Positions 26,155 through 38,421 of a stretch of DNA of 64,000 nt are shown one piece after another. Under the pieces are notes generated by a model. The model was not told the origin of the DNA. It made no database searches and saw only the letters and a list, made by a program, of their open reading frames with translations. Source of the DNA: Antilocapra americana. Lineage: Eukaryota > Chordata > Mammalia > Artiodactyla > Antilocapridae. Where the stretch lies: assembly GCA_007570785.1 (NCBI GenBank), contig ML660777.1:9174119-9238118 (forward strand), read 5' to 3'. Position numbers and translations under genes: made by a program. The number at the start of each line of letters is the position of its first letter. Positions within the stretch are counted from its first letter, which is position 1.

Positions 26155-26982
26155 TAGGCTGTAGGAAGCACAAGTTGGAATCAAGATTGCCAGGAGAAAT
26201 ATCAGTAACCTCAGATATATAGGTGACACCACCCTTATGGCAGAAAGTGAAGAAGAACTAAAGAGCCTCTTGTTGAAAGTGAAAGAGGAGTGTGAAAATG
26301 TTGGCTTAAAGCTCAACATTCAGAAAACTAAAATCATGGCATCTGGTCCCATCACTTCATGAAAAATAGATGGGGAAACAGTGGCTGACTTTATTTTTGG
26401 GGCTCCAAAATCAGTGTAGATGGTGATTGCAGCCATGAAATTAAAAGACGCTTACTCCTTGGAAGGAAAGTTATGACCAACCTAGACAGCATATTAAAAA
26501 GCAGAGATGTTACTTTGTCAACAAAGGTCCGTCTAGTCAAGGCTATGATTTTCCCAGTAGTCAGGTATGGATATGAGAGTTGGACTCTAAAGAAAGCTGA
26601 GTGCTGAAGAATTGATGCTTTTGAACTGTGGTATTGAAGAAGACACTTGAGAGTTCCTTGGACTGCAATGAGATCCAACCAGTCCATCCTAAAGGAGATC
26701 AGTCCTGGGTGTTTGTTGGAAGGACTGACGCTGAAGCTGAAACTCCAGTACTTAGGCCACCTGATGTGAAGAGCTGACTCATTGGAAAAGACCCTGATGC
26801 TGGGAAAGATTGAGGGCAGGAGGAGAAAGGGACGACAGAGGATGAGATGGTTGGATGGCATCACCGACTCAATGGACATGGGTTTGAGCAAGCTCCAGGA
26901 GTTGGTGATGGACAGGGAGGCCTGGCACACTGCAGTCCATGGAGTTGCAAAGAGTTAGATACAACTGAGCAACTCAACTAAA
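26155..26982 (+). mobile_element. BovB LINE, sense, 3' portion
   Basis: A 5'-truncated copy from the RT palm end through the C-terminal tail to the 3' terminus (gatacaactgagcaactc). The site corresponding to the SINE insertion of the 36- and 56-kb copies is uninterrupted here (about 26308-26330). Stops are frequent; the plus frame contains atgaaaaatag and ttgaagaag stops. Confidence 0.93.
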
Positions 26983-27272
26983 CTCTTGGGGATGGTCTTG
27001 ATCACTGCCTCCTGTACAATGTCACAAACTTCCGTCCATAATGCTTCAGGCACTCTGTCTATCCAATTTAATCCCTTGAATCTATTTCTCACTTCCACTG
27101 TATAATTGTAAGGGATTTGATTTAGGTCATACCCGAATGGTCTAGTGGTTTTCCCTACTTTCTTCAATTTAAGTCTGAATTTGGCAATAAGGAATTCATG
27201 ATCTGAGCCACAGTCAGCTCCTGATCTTGTTTTTGCTGACTGTATAGAAATGTACAGCTCCAAGTAAAATTT
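26983..27272 (-). mobile_element. BovB endonuclease-domain fragment, antisense
   Basis: The minus strand reads the C-terminal part of the BovB AP-endonuclease domain: SGADCGSDHEFLIAKFRLKL, with the GSDH block that carries the catalytic Asp-His pair of such nucleases, then VPEALWTEVCDIVQEA. It abuts the 3' end of the sense BovB piece without spacer. It lacks both the EN N-terminus and all RT sequence. Confidence 0.88.
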
Positions 27273-28714
27273 CAAGAAGGAATTCCCATACTATTTGTTA
27301 GGTCAAAAACCAAACCAAATAACAAAACCCATTTAGGTCGTCCCACCTCCTAAGCATTATAAATGTTGTAACCAAAGAAGCTAGCCAGAACTAGAGCAAC
27401 ACTTCTGTTTTCAATCTGCTTGACAGGGCATTTTTGTATTTTCACCCATGCTGTTTGCAACCTTGGAGGAATCAGTGATAAATTCCAATTCACTCAGTGT
27501 ATAATTTGGGCAAGAAGCAATATTGACTGCTTTCTTTGTACAAGGCAATACAATAAGCACCTTCTTAGAGGGGGTTAGTGAAGAGAAATAGACCTTTAAA
27601 GAGCTTATAATACAACTGGAAGGGAACAAAGGGGGGAAAATGAGGAAAAGAAATCACCATTAATGAGCATCTGCAAAGCCCTGTGATAGGCTTAGCCTGT
27701 GACGTATATTTTGTGTACCATACTACTCCGAGATTCTCTTGCAAGTGATAGAAACTGATTCTAGAACATTTAAACAGAAAAGAAATTTATAGTTAGCCTA
27801 CCAAATCTAAGAAATAATGGGGAACCAGGTTCAAAAAAATGATAAGGAGTCAAGGAAATCTAAGCAGGAGAGATTTCACCCCACTGGACACTTATCACTG
27901 CCCCCAGAAAGTAACCTTTGTTCCTGGCATCACTCTGCATATTCAAAGTTCCAGGTGAGAGTGTGTTTGGACAAGTTTGGGTCATATACTCATTTCCAGC
28001 AGTCGAGAAGAAAATGGTCCTCTCCACCTTATTACAGGAAGGCAGAACCCTGCCCTCAAACAAGACTGATGCACTGGTGAGTGGGGTTTGTAATGGGCAG
28101 AAGATTTGGATGGTGGGCAGCCATCAGAATAGCAAGTGTTCACTGCTGTCTACCACTTTGGATTCCTAATATCTATGTGTCCCACTCATCCTTTACATTA
28201 AAACAAACATTTCCATACCAAAATAAATCCTCCTGCCTAACAGAAAACAATGACTACCATTACCAGTGCTATTCAGGGTAGCAAATGTGCTCAACTTTCC
28301 AAAGGGAAAAGACTCAGCATCAATAGTTGCTGCATTCAACTCCAATACAAAGATCTCTTAATGATATTTACTTTTCCTCTAGTGATGACATAATCTTACC
28401 CTTCTGTAGTGTAACTATGGACTAACTTGTGAAACAAGTCACCAACATATTCCATACATAACAGTGTCATAGAAAGGAAAGAAGAGGTGGCAGTAGTTCC
28501 GATGAGAAAAGCTTGGAATACAGAACACTTAATGATAGAACCACCATTCCAAAACTTCAAAATAAGTTGGAATAATGAGCCAAAACTATCAGTTTAATAG
28601 AGATATAAGTAAAATCTCTAGGTTCAAAATAGCAGTCTAGTTCAAAATATACAAATATAGAATTAGAAAATCATATTTAAAATATATCACCCAAAAACAA
28701 CCAAAACAAAACAA
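27273..28714. other. Intergenic, partly old repeat
   Basis: Bases about 27735-28160 look like an ancient mammalian repeat (start 'attctcttgcaagtgatagaaactgattc'). No gene: the overlapping short frames (27817-28281) are mutually incompatible and have no recognisable domain. Confidence 0.4.
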
Positions 28715-29190
28715 GGGGACTTGAGTTGACTGCAAGTATAGTAAGAGTAGTCTTGTTTCCAGTAGTCATGTATGAATGTGAGAGTTGGACTATAAAGAAA
28801 GCTGAGCACTGAAGAATTGATGCTAATGAACTGTGGTGTTGGAGAAAACTCTTGAGAGTTCCTTGGACTGCAAGGAGATCAAACCAGTCAATCCTAAAGG
28901 AAATCAGTCCTGAATATTCATTGGAAGGACTGACGCTGAAGCTGAAACTCAATACTCTAGCCACCTGATGTGAAGGACCGACTCATTGGAAAAGACCTTG
29001 ATTCTGGGAAAGATTGAAGGTGGGAGGAGAAGGGGATGACAGAGGATGAGATGGTTGGATGGCATCACCGACTTGATGGACATGGGTTTAAGCAAGCTCC
29101 AGGGGTTGGTGATGGACAGGGAAGCCCGGCGTGCTGCAGTCCATGGGATTACAAAGAGGTGGATGCAACTGAGCGACTGAAATGACTGAC
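28715..29190 (+). mobile_element. BovB LINE, sense, 3' end
   Basis: About 450 bp of BovB from the segment coding MYECESWTIKKAEH-like sequence to the terminal gagcgactgaaatgactgac. The left edge (28715-28745) is poorly conserved. Confidence 0.9.
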
Positions 29191-30257
29191 TGGCTGATGG
29201 TGAGAGTGAGGCTGCCAGGCAGGTGATGACATCCCAGCTACAATGGATATGCAGGGCCCAGACAGGCAAAAATGCTTTCTACTTTGGTCAGGCCATAACC
29301 CATGTGTGGTTCTCATTTCTAGATTTTCAAGACAATACTTGGGAAACACATGGACAAATTAAAAGAGGGAAACTATGTGGAGGAAAGATCTGGAGACTGT
29401 GTCATATGAAGAACAATGGATAAAAGCAGGAGTCATTAGATAAAAGGGATATTATTTTCAGACATTTTAAGCATTGTCATGAGGAAGTAGTTTGAAATTT
29501 ATGATCTACTGCTCTGGATAACAAATGCTTAGTCAGGGTTTGACAGGAAAACTGTCTCCATGCTTCAACCATGTGGCATTCAAGCATAGTTGCCGGCAGG
29601 CAGATCTCTGTACAGCACATGCTTTCACAGAGAATGTCAAGGGACATACCTCTGGAACATCTTTATGTTTGGCCCTCCCCATCTGAACCAAATATCAAAA
29701 ACACCAGAGAAAGCTTTTCCTCTATTTCTACTACATTCTGAAATGGCTACCAGAAGGAGCCTTCAAAGTAGGGGCAGTTCACTAGTACTGGAATGAGACA
29801 GACCTTTCTTTGATCCCTTTGAAAGAAGATACTGCAAGAACCAAATCTGTCTACAACCTTAAGGACTTAATTTATTCATAAAAATGTACTGAGCACTGAC
29901 CCTGGGCCAGTCTCTGGGTTAAGAACACTTAAGTAAAAGACACCATTTTTGTCCCAAGGGAACTCGCAGTTTAGTGGTAAATAGATCATTATTATGCAAC
30001 TCAGTGAAATGCTATAATCATGAACATTTTTCTAGATAGATCTTATAGTTCCCTACTTGACAATAATATTAATAAACTATTTCTATTTTTAAGTAAGCTT
30101 TCCATATTTAATTCTAAATGTGCTGGGGATTAAAAGATGCATATTTATTAAGGAAGATAGTTCCCTTCCTAATTAATGGACATTATTTACTCTTAGAGAC
30201 AGACAGAGAAGATGAATTATTCCCAAGACCTGGGGATACATGTTCCCAAGACCTGAA
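29191..30257. other. Intergenic, unassigned
   Basis: No supported gene. Bases 29865-29980 contain a decayed 'tactgagcactgaccctgggcc' motif of a common old repeat. Confidence 0.35.
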
Positions 30258-30466
30258 AGTAAAAGTGCTAGTCGCTCAGTCCTGTCTGACTCTTTGGGAC
30301 CCCATGGACTATAACCTGCCAGGCTACTCTGTCCATGGAATTCTTCAGGCAAGAATACTGGAGTGGGTAGCCATTCTCTTCTCCAGGGGACCTTTCCGAC
30401 CCAGGGATCAAACCGAGGTCTCCTGCACTGCAGGCAGATTCTTTACTGTTGAGCTACCAGGGAAGC
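30258..30466 (-). mobile_element. Bov-tA SINE
   Basis: Full-length reverse copy between ccaagacctg on the left and ccaaagacctg on the right, a near-perfect target duplication. Confidence 0.93.
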
Positions 30467-30818
30467 ACCAAAGACCTGATGATATATGCAAAATTCGACT
30501 TATAGTTATTATGTTAGTATTTCACAAATCTGATAAAAGTTCTCATCCAGTCTACTTTCCCAGATTTATAGTATATACAACATCCAACTCTCTCATTTAC
30601 CTATAGAAATTTACAACTGCTATGCAAGATGATCCATTTGGTATGTTTGGGATTCTAAACTATTTAAAGTTTAGGCCTTTGACTCTAAAGACCTAAAAAC
30701 TGATAACATCATAAAAAGTATACATGCCTTTCCACTTAATTTTTTCATAATTGAAATTTTTGTTTCATAATCAGTCCACGGATGTTACAACTATTTGTAA
30801 ATAATTCTTAATACCAAG
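30467..30818. other. Intergenic, unassigned
   Basis: AT-rich; no gene or repeat recognised. Confidence 0.35.
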
Positions 30819-31413
30819 AAACAGTGAAAGACTTTATTTTGGGGGGCTCCAAAATCACTGCAGATGGTGACTGCAGCCATGAAATTAAAAGACTCTTGCT
30901 CCTTGGAAGAAAAGCTAGACAGAATATTAAAAAGCAGAGACATTACTTTACCTACAAAGATCTGTCTAGTCAAGGCTATGGTTTTTCCAGTGGTCATGTA
31001 TGGATGTGAGAGTTGGACTATAAAGAAAGCTGAGTGCTGAAGAATCGATGCTTTTGAACTGTGGTGTTGGAGAAGATTCTTGAGAGTCCCTTGGACTGCA
31101 AGGAGATCAAACCAGTCAATCTTAAAGGAAATTAGTCCTCAATATTCACTGGAAGGACTGATGCTGAAGCTGAAACTCCAGTACTCTGGCCACCTGATGT
31201 GAAGAACTGACTCATTTGAAAAGATCCTGATGCTGGGAAAGATTGAAGGTGGGAGGAGAAGGGGTCGACAGAGGATGAGATGGTTGGATGGCATCACCGA
31301 CACGATGGACATGAGTTTGGGGAAGCTCCAGGGGTTGGTGATGGACAGGGAAACCTGGTGTGCTGCAGTCCATGGGGTCACAAAGAGTCAGGCACAACTG
31401 AGCGACTGAACTG
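30819..31413 (+). mobile_element. BovB LINE, sense, 3' end
   Basis: It starts at the 'gactttattttggggggctcc' segment of the RT C-terminal region and runs to the 3' terminus gagcgactgaactgaatc. A deletion removes the block coding VMTNLD (30915 region). Stop codons include one at GAGTGCTGA. Confidence 0.92.
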
Positions 31414-32494
31414 AATCATGTCTTTTTCATATGACTTTATTAATCTTTGAGAGCTTTCTTGCTTTCTGATACAGGATGATCTAAGCTACCTGGTATATTT
31501 CTACACCAAGCCTAGACTGGAATGTTTCTCCAAGGATCCTTAATTTTCTTTAGGGAAAAAATACAGAGAGCAAGAACAGGGTGACAGAGTGCAACATGGG
31601 GTACCATTGTTCCTAGGTTATTGCATTGTCAAAGGTACAAAAGTTTTCTTTTAAAGTTTACATTGATATTTCTAATTCTGTTCTAGAAGTACAACGATCC
31701 TATTTAATTTGAGTAATTCTATAATTGCAGCACTTTTTTCACTGACACAAGCAAGAATGATTTTAATTTTCCTTATTGAACTATGAGTTCTAAGATATCC
31801 ACCCCAAGATCAATATAGACAATAAAATACTGAGTAAAGCCCAGTATTTTCTGGTTAGTCACTTTTGTTTTGAGCAAGGAGACAGAAAGAAAGTGTATTC
31901 CAGCTACTCGATTCTAGATTCATTCTTCAGCCTTAGTTCTCCATAGCTATGTAGGTGTTTGTTTGACAGGTGGTTTGCTTCACTTTTTTCAACTGGTTTT
32001 GAGTCTAGGTCTTTGGCATTTTCATCACTTCCAGTTCAGCATTCTCAGAAGTGGAAGCTTTGCGTCACTACTCTTCTTAGTTCTAATAAATAGTTTTGGA
32101 AGGGAGTCCCACAGCTAGTTCAGTTCACTCTTTGTGGATGGAAAGTTTCCCTGTGTGGTCGACAATGAAAAGTATGAATTTATTTATCCAAGGGATTGCT
32201 GGACAAAGTGATTCCCACTTCTCTTTCACTTCTAGTAATTAAAGTAATTTAAAACTTATCTCTCCTAAATTTTGCCCTATCATAAAACTCTTTAAATATA
32301 TCCTAATCTGCTTCCTAAGCTAAAAGTACTTCCTAGTGTATACCACACATTTTCTCATTCCCTTAGCAACCTGATATATCGTGGAATGTTTTATTTGCAT
32401 TTTATGACCCAATGATTTGTCCCAGTGAGTACCACTTCCATTTAGCATAAGACAAGTTCAAAGTGTTTAATTTTCTGTTTTCCTTTCCTTTTGT
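31414..32494. other. Intergenic, unassigned
   Basis: No gene or clear repeat. Confidence 0.35.
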
Positions 32495-32705
32495 TTGCAT
32501 GCTCATGCTCAGTTGTGTCCAGCTCTTTGCAACCCCTTGGACTGTAGCCTGGCAGGCTCCTACATCCACAGGATTTTCCAAGCAAAAATACTGGAGTGGG
32601 TTGCCATTTTCTCTTCCAGAGGATCTTCCCAGTTAGGAATCAAACCCGAGTCTTCTGTATCTTCTGCATTGGCAGGTGGATTCTTTACCACTGAGCCATC
32701 TGGGA
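32495..32705 (-). mobile_element. Bov-tA SINE
   Basis: Reverse-orientation copy ending in ccactgagccatctgggat. A sense BovB fragment follows 10 bp later. Confidence 0.92.
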
Positions 32706-32715
32706 TTGTATGTAG

Positions 32716-32970
32716 GCAACAATACTTTGGCCAACTGATGGAAAGAAATGACTCATTTGAAAAGACACTGATGCTGGGAAAGATTGAAGGTGGGAGAAGA
32801 AGGGGACGACAGAGGATGAGATGGTTGGATGGCATCACCAACTCGATGGACATGAGTTTGAGCAAGCTTCAGGAGCTGTGTGTGTTCAGCACACATAGAA
32901 ACCTGGCATGCTGCAGTCCAATGGGGTTACAAAGAGTTGGATACAACTGAGCGACTTAACTGAACTGAAC
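32716..32970 (+). mobile_element. BovB 3'-end fragment, sense
   Basis: It covers the region coding [20 protein letters not shown] to the terminus gagcgacttaactgaactg, with a small insertion near 32878-32895 ('gtgtgtgttcagcacacata'). Confidence 0.9.
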
Positions 32971-33837
32971 ATTACACGTAAACTCAATTTTGTTGTTTCA
33001 ACTGAAAGCCTTCCCCTTGGCTCATGATCCAAGATTCATTTATTTTGAGTATATCATCTGATAAATTTTCATTTATCAAAAACATATTTATCTTTAATTT
33101 AATTACAGATGACACTGACGTAGAACTCCAATTTTTCATGGGTCTTTGGATAAATAAAAGTATTTATTCCTTACTATCTTGTAAATTTAATCTTCCAAAA
33201 ACTACTTCAGAATATCAGAAAATAAGCAGACTGAATCAAAATGAGACAGTGCAACAGAAATATTATGTACATTTACATAAAGTAATGGCATATTTTCACT
33301 TCAATTTTTATGTCACTTATCCTTATAGAGAAAGAACATAAAATCACATTTAATTTCCCAGTTCCATTATACAATATAGGAGTGGTTACCTTTGAAATTT
33401 AACAGGTTTTTTAATAAAAATAATCATCAAATTTTAGAAGAAACATTTAAAAACCCAACACATTAATTTTTGTTGTTGCTATTTTTCAATCCCTGCTTTC
33501 TAGAACTGGGACTTTTATTATTAATATTTGGGAAAGATTTAAACCTTTCATTTTTTCCCCTCTTAGACAAAATTTCTCTTCTTGAGTTTAAGTCTTTGAT
33601 ATAAAAAAGTACTCATTTAAAACAGCTTAATTCATATAATGTTTAACTTTATATACATAAATTTATATCACCATTCTATTTTTTAGCTAAATATACAAAA
33701 TACACTCAAGCAAAATGTTCACATTCTTCATATGTGCTTCTAACCAATAAAGTTTCATAGTTTCAATAAGTGTTTGGATGTTTTAAAGTTAACTGCTTAT
33801 TGTTGCCTTCCAACCCCCACAAAAGAGGCTCAATCTT
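32971..33837. other. Intergenic, unassigned
   Basis: AT-rich. The frame 33024-33341 (105 codons) has no recognisable content. Confidence 0.35.
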
Positions 33838-34015
33838 TGTGTCATTCAGTTGTGTCTGACTCCTCATGACCCCATTGACTGGAGCCCTGGGGAATCTATT
33901 GGATTTCCCAGGCAAGAATACTGGAGAGGTTTGCCACTTCCTACTCCAAGGGATCTTCCCAGCATCTCCTGCATTGGGAGGCTGATTCTTTAACCACTGT
34001 GCCATCTGGGAAGCC
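33838..34015 (-). mobile_element. Bov-tA SINE, with internal deletion
   Basis: Reverse copy with tgtgccatctgggaagccc at the head. About 20 bp around the reversed B box are missing, making it shorter than its relatives. Confidence 0.88.
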
Positions 34016-35008
34016 CATTTACTCATTCTTTAGATTCTAAGATCTCTGAATTTTACATTCTAAATTAAAAAAAAATTAATTAGTAGTCTGCCAAGTGTTG
34101 TTTGTTTTATCTTGCTTTTCCATTTCTTCTTTTTCTGTTTTGCTAATGCATGCACACTTGTTGATGATCATACATATTTAAATATATTAGCACATTTTTA
34201 TCTACATCCCATGACTTTAAAAGTAAGGTTCAGGCATGAAAGTATTGACTTCTGTGAAGAGACTTCTGGGGAGGCCCTTGTCCAATTCTGGGTGGGACAC
34301 AGTAGGACTGCACTTCCTCGGGAGAGGATCAGCACCCATTACTTCTAGGCTGAGGTCTTCTAATTCATGGGGAGGTAGTGATCACATCTCAGGGACTTAA
34401 TTTTATTTCCAGACAATCTACAAAATACTTCTTTTCACCCATGGGAACCTTATAGGAAGGCAGATTGGGGGCTAAGAGTGAAGGTTTACAGCTGGGCTTT
34501 CGTTACTTTTTAATAACAGTTCCATTTTCCCCCAGGAAAGTCTTTGAAGAAGTTGTCTTTGCACCTGGTGGCACCATACAGATACCTGAGAGGAGTCCTC
34601 TGAATTTTTCCTTCATAATTTAATGAGTTTTGTGATCTCTTTTCAGTATCTGAGGAGATGGCAATTGAGAATTTGTCCTTCCCAAGGATACCATGACTCC
34701 ATCTGGCAACAGACTCCATGCTGAGTCTAAGACCATCAGGTTGCCCAAAACCATTGGGTCCCACATTTATTTTGTTCAAATGGTGACCCCTAAGTTAGGC
34801 AACAAGGCAGCTCTGTCAGGACTCTGCTACAATTTGGGATCATAACTGATTAGCAAGATAACTGACTCACAAGATTAATTTGGTACAATTCAAATTTATA
34901 CAGAATGGATTGCAAAATGGTTTAAAGACATATGGAGGAGGTGAGGTATTTCCTTTCCAGTTCTTAAACTTGAATCAAGACCCATACATGGCAAATTAAT
35001 CTAATTTA
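34016..35008. other. Intergenic, unassigned
   Basis: No supported gene. The minus-strand 89-codon frame (34510-34779) has no recognised relative and could belong to an old retroelement. Confidence 0.35.
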
Positions 35009-35220
35009 GGGACAACCCAGGTAACACAGCAGTAAAGAATCCACCTGCCAATGCAGGAGATGCAGGAGATGCAAGTGTGATCCCTGGGTTGGGAACAGCC
35101 TCTGGAGGAGGAAACAGCAACCCACTCCAGTATTCTTGCTTGGAAAATCCCATGTGCAGAGGATCCTGACAAGCTACAGTCCATGGGGTTGCAAAGAGTC
35201 AGACGTGACTGAGCGTACAT
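35009..35220 (+). mobile_element. Bov-tA SINE
   Basis: Plus-strand copy with a duplicated gcaggagat unit before the B-box-like region and the usual 3' end gagtcagacgtgactgagcg. Confidence 0.92.
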
Positions 35221-35958
35221 GTATACGGGGTCAACCAGTCACATAAAGATGTTCAGAGCAGGAAAGGGATCTTAAACACCAGACAGGTAGACAGACAAAC
35301 TCAGTTAGTGGTCTGTTTCTAAAAAAATAACCTAGGTGACACAATAAAGAGGATTAAAAAATAAAGAAACAGAGGTTTAACCATTTGTTCACTCTCTTCT
35401 ATTCTGCTGACCACCTCTGCCTTCTCAGGGTTGTGATATCCCAGATTCTATCAAAATTACATCGAATTTTTGTGGAAAAAAACCCGACACACTTAGAATT
35501 TAAAAACAGGTCCCTACTCTTTGATAAGAACTGCATTGCAAGAAGGAAGGAAAAGAGTACTTACTAGATTGTAACTAGGTGACCACAACACTCCTGTTTT
35601 TTAAGACATCAAAATGACAGGCTTTCCTTTAAACATAATTTCAACCTTATACCCCTTCTTAGAATGGCTTTCTGATGAGCAGTGAAAGTCAGGCCTCATG
35701 ACACTCTGGTAGGGGAAAGGAGAACTCATGACCCTTAGGGAAGAAAATCAAAAGAACTGACACATAATGTTAGGCTACCAAAACCCTCAAAAAAAAAAAA
35801 AAAGGTTTTTTGAAAGAGAGGTACATGCCTTTGGCAAACCTTTGAAAGGAGGCACAGTGCTCAAGTGGTTAAACATCATGGATCTATCATTTTTGGAGAC
35901 TTGATTCCTTTATTTCCTCTTGCCAAGCAGTGCTATCTTATTAGGAAGGACTGAATGT
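35221..35958. other. Intergenic, unassigned
   Basis: No gene. An A run lies at about 35790-35804. Confidence 0.35.
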
Positions 35959-36095
35959 TTTTCAGTCGGTACCTCAAGTTTCTTAAGCAGTACATCAAGT
36001 GTTTTTCAAGGAGTACATTCAAGTATTTTTCAAGGAGTATGTTCAAGTTTATTTCAAGGAGTACATTCAAGCTTTTTTTCAAGGAGTAAATCAAG
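35959..36095 (+). repeat. 24-bp minisatellite, about six units, at a BovB 5' edge
   Basis: Four 24-bp units (36000-36023, 36024-36047, 36048-36071, 36072-36095) follow two diverged shorter units (35959-35978, 35979-35999). Each ends tcaag, and the four share caaggagta. The last unit runs straight into BovB sequence, and the motif resembles BovB aaggagtacatcaag from that position. Confidence 0.85.
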
Positions 36096-37165
36096 GTCAT
36101 ATATAATAACCCTGCTTATTTAACTTATATGCAGAGTACATCATGCAAAATGCAGGGCTTGATGAAGCACAAGCTGGAATCGAGATTTCTGGGAGAAATA
36201 TTAATAACCTCAGATATGCAGATGACACCACCCTTATGGCAGAAAGTGAAGAGGAACTGAGGAGCCTCGTGATGAAAGTGAAAGAGGTGAGTAAAAAAGT
36301 TGGCTTAAAACTCAACATTCAGGACTCCCCTGATGGTCCAGTGGCTAAGACTCTGAGCTCTCAATGCTGGGGCACTGGTTTGATCCCTGGTTGGAAAACT
36401 AGGTCCCACATGCCACAACTAAGACCATATGCAGCCAAATAAATAAATAAAAATAATATTTTTAAAAACCCTCAACATTCAAAAAACTAAGATCATGGCA
36501 GCCACTCACATCACTTCATGGCAGATCGATGGGGAAACACTGGAAACAGTGACAGACTTTATTTTCTTGGGCTCCAAAATCACTGCAGATGGTGACTGCA
36601 GCCATGAAATTAAAAGACGCTTGCTCCTTGGAAGAAAAGCTATGACCAACTTAGACAGCATATTAAGAAGCAGAGACATTACTTTGCCAACAAAGATCCG
36701 TCTAGTCAAAGCTATGGTTTTTCCAGTGGTCATTATGGATGTGAGAGTTGGACTATAAAGAAATCTGAGTGCCAAAGAATTGATGCTTTTGAATTGTGGT
36801 GTTGGAGAAGACTCGAGAATCCCTTCAACTGCAAGGAGATCCAACCAGTCCATCCTAAAGGAAATAACTCCTGAATATTCACTGGAAGGGCTGATGCTGA
36901 AGCTGATGCTCTAATACTTTGGCCACTTGATGCAAAGAACTGACTCACTGGAAAATACCCTGATGCTGGGAAAGATTGAAAGCATGGGGAGAAGAGGATG
37001 ACAGAGGATGAGATGGTTGGATAGCTTCACCGACTCAATGGACATGAGTTTGAGCAATCTCTTGGACTTAGTGATGGACAGGGAAGCCTGGCATGCTGCA
37101 ATCCATGAGGTCACAAAGAGTCGGACACAACTGAGCAACTGAACTGAACTGAACTGATTGTTTTT
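36096..37165 (+). mobile_element. BovB LINE, sense, interrupted by a SINE
   Basis: It begins in the RT palm (CLFNLYAEYIM-like) and includes an intact YADD block in the frame 36143-36442: NLRYADDTTLMAESEEEL. It is interrupted by a short CHR-type SINE (36321-36470), then continues with 36495-36758 (thumb and C-terminal region, LRSRDITLPTKIRLVKAMVF) to the 3' end near 37165. A deletion near 36735 and later stops break the frame. Confidence 0.95.
36321..36470 (+). mobile_element. Short CHR-type SINE nested in BovB
   Basis: tRNA-derived head aggactcccctgatggtcc, B-box-like ggtttgatccctgg, then a short body and an (AAAT)n tail. It is flanked by ctcaacattc on both sides (36311-36320, 36471-36480), which is native BovB sequence duplicated at insertion. 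Confidence 0.93.
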
Positions 37166-38215
37166 AATCAAATGTCATCTACCTGAGAATGGGTCAGGGT
37201 GGCTTGGACAGAACCTCTGAGTTCAAGGGAAGAGAGAAGATGATCTGTGAGATCCCTTCCCTTGCTAAGATTCTGCAGATGCCACTATAGCCATCAAACC
37301 CAGAACAAAGAGGAATGGGAAAAGGGGATGCAGGAAAGAAATACACCTGACAGGAAGGGCCTGGTGTAAAACCACAGGTGGCTTGGCAGCCTCAAAGTTG
37401 GGACCATTAGCAACTGACATTTTAGTCACTCTACATCATTACCTTCTTGTCATTAATTTTGGTATCTCGTGTCTGGAGTTCTTTCAAAAGGGATATATTT
37501 CCCAACTCTCCTGTGGAGAACACAAGCCAGAGGAAGTGGGACACCATGAAGTGACTGTAACCCTGGAATTCAGCACTTCTCCCCCCAGGGTTATGTTAGA
37601 GTATTCAAAGGCCAGCAGGCTTTTCCTGTTGATCTGCAGCAACAAGGAGACCACTATCCAAAACAATATCCTAAACTGTGCTGAATAAAGTGCTGGTGAA
37701 ACAGGCACAGATAGGAGGAAGCAGAGAAACACTGCCACCCTTCAGCCATATGGTCCTCCAGCCCCCTGCCAGCAGGTGAGAACAGGGAGGCCTATTCCAG
37801 TGGGATGTCATTGCTGCAGCCCTTGGTGGCCGTGAAAACTCAAACCTGTCCTCAGCGGACACGTTTTATATGAACAAGAGAATACACAACTTCCAGGTTC
37901 CTAGGTCACTGATACATTCAGCAGTGCAATAGGGAGGGACTTGGCAGAGATGAACTCAGTATTACTGCAATATGCAGACTTTATTCTAATCTACCTTGAC
38001 ATGAGCCAAATCTCCCTTGTAGAATGCATGCAGCAAAATCTTTTTAATTGAGATTAAACAGAAAATCTGAGTAAAGGAGCATATCCTAAAATGTACCTGC
38101 ATCATTCATAAGAAAAAAATTCATGATTAAATTGTTACCCTGAAAATATACTTAAGTAACTAAATAAGGCCACTTAAGAAGTAGAACTCTTCTTTCTAAG
38201 TGTAGCACCCAATTG
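37166..38215. other. Intergenic, unassigned
   Basis: No gene is supported. A 101-codon frame (37383-37688) ends next to an aataaa (37684), but it has no recognisable domain and no family resemblance. Confidence 0.35.
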
Positions 38216-38421
38216 TTTCGTTAGTCACTCAGTCATATTTGATTCTTTGCGACCCCATGGACTGTAGCCCACCAGGCTCCTCTGTCCATGGGATTCTCCA
38301 GCCAAAAATACTGGAATAGGTAGCCATTCCCTTCTCCAGGGGATCTTCCTAACGCAGGGATCGAATCCAGGTCTCCCTCATTGCAGGCAGATTATTTACC
38401 ATCTGAACCACCAGGGAAGCC
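38216..38421 (-). mobile_element. Bov-tA SINE
   Basis: Well-preserved reverse copy; the reversed B-box region reads gggatcgaatccaggt and the head ends gaaccaccagggaagccc. Confidence 0.93.

Noticed and set aside
26391..26930. 179-codon minus-strand frame resembling many others ([22 protein letters not shown] type)
   Set aside because: This recurrent peptide is the antisense translation of the BovB 3' end and appears wherever that repeat occurs. It is not a protein family.
35959..36095. CRISPR-like array
   Set aside because: Units are contiguous with no spacers and the genome is mammalian; this is a minisatellite.
37383..37688. 101-codon frame followed closely by aataaa
   Set aside because: No recognisable domain, no splice or promoter context, and surrounding sequence looks like ordinary intergenic DNA.
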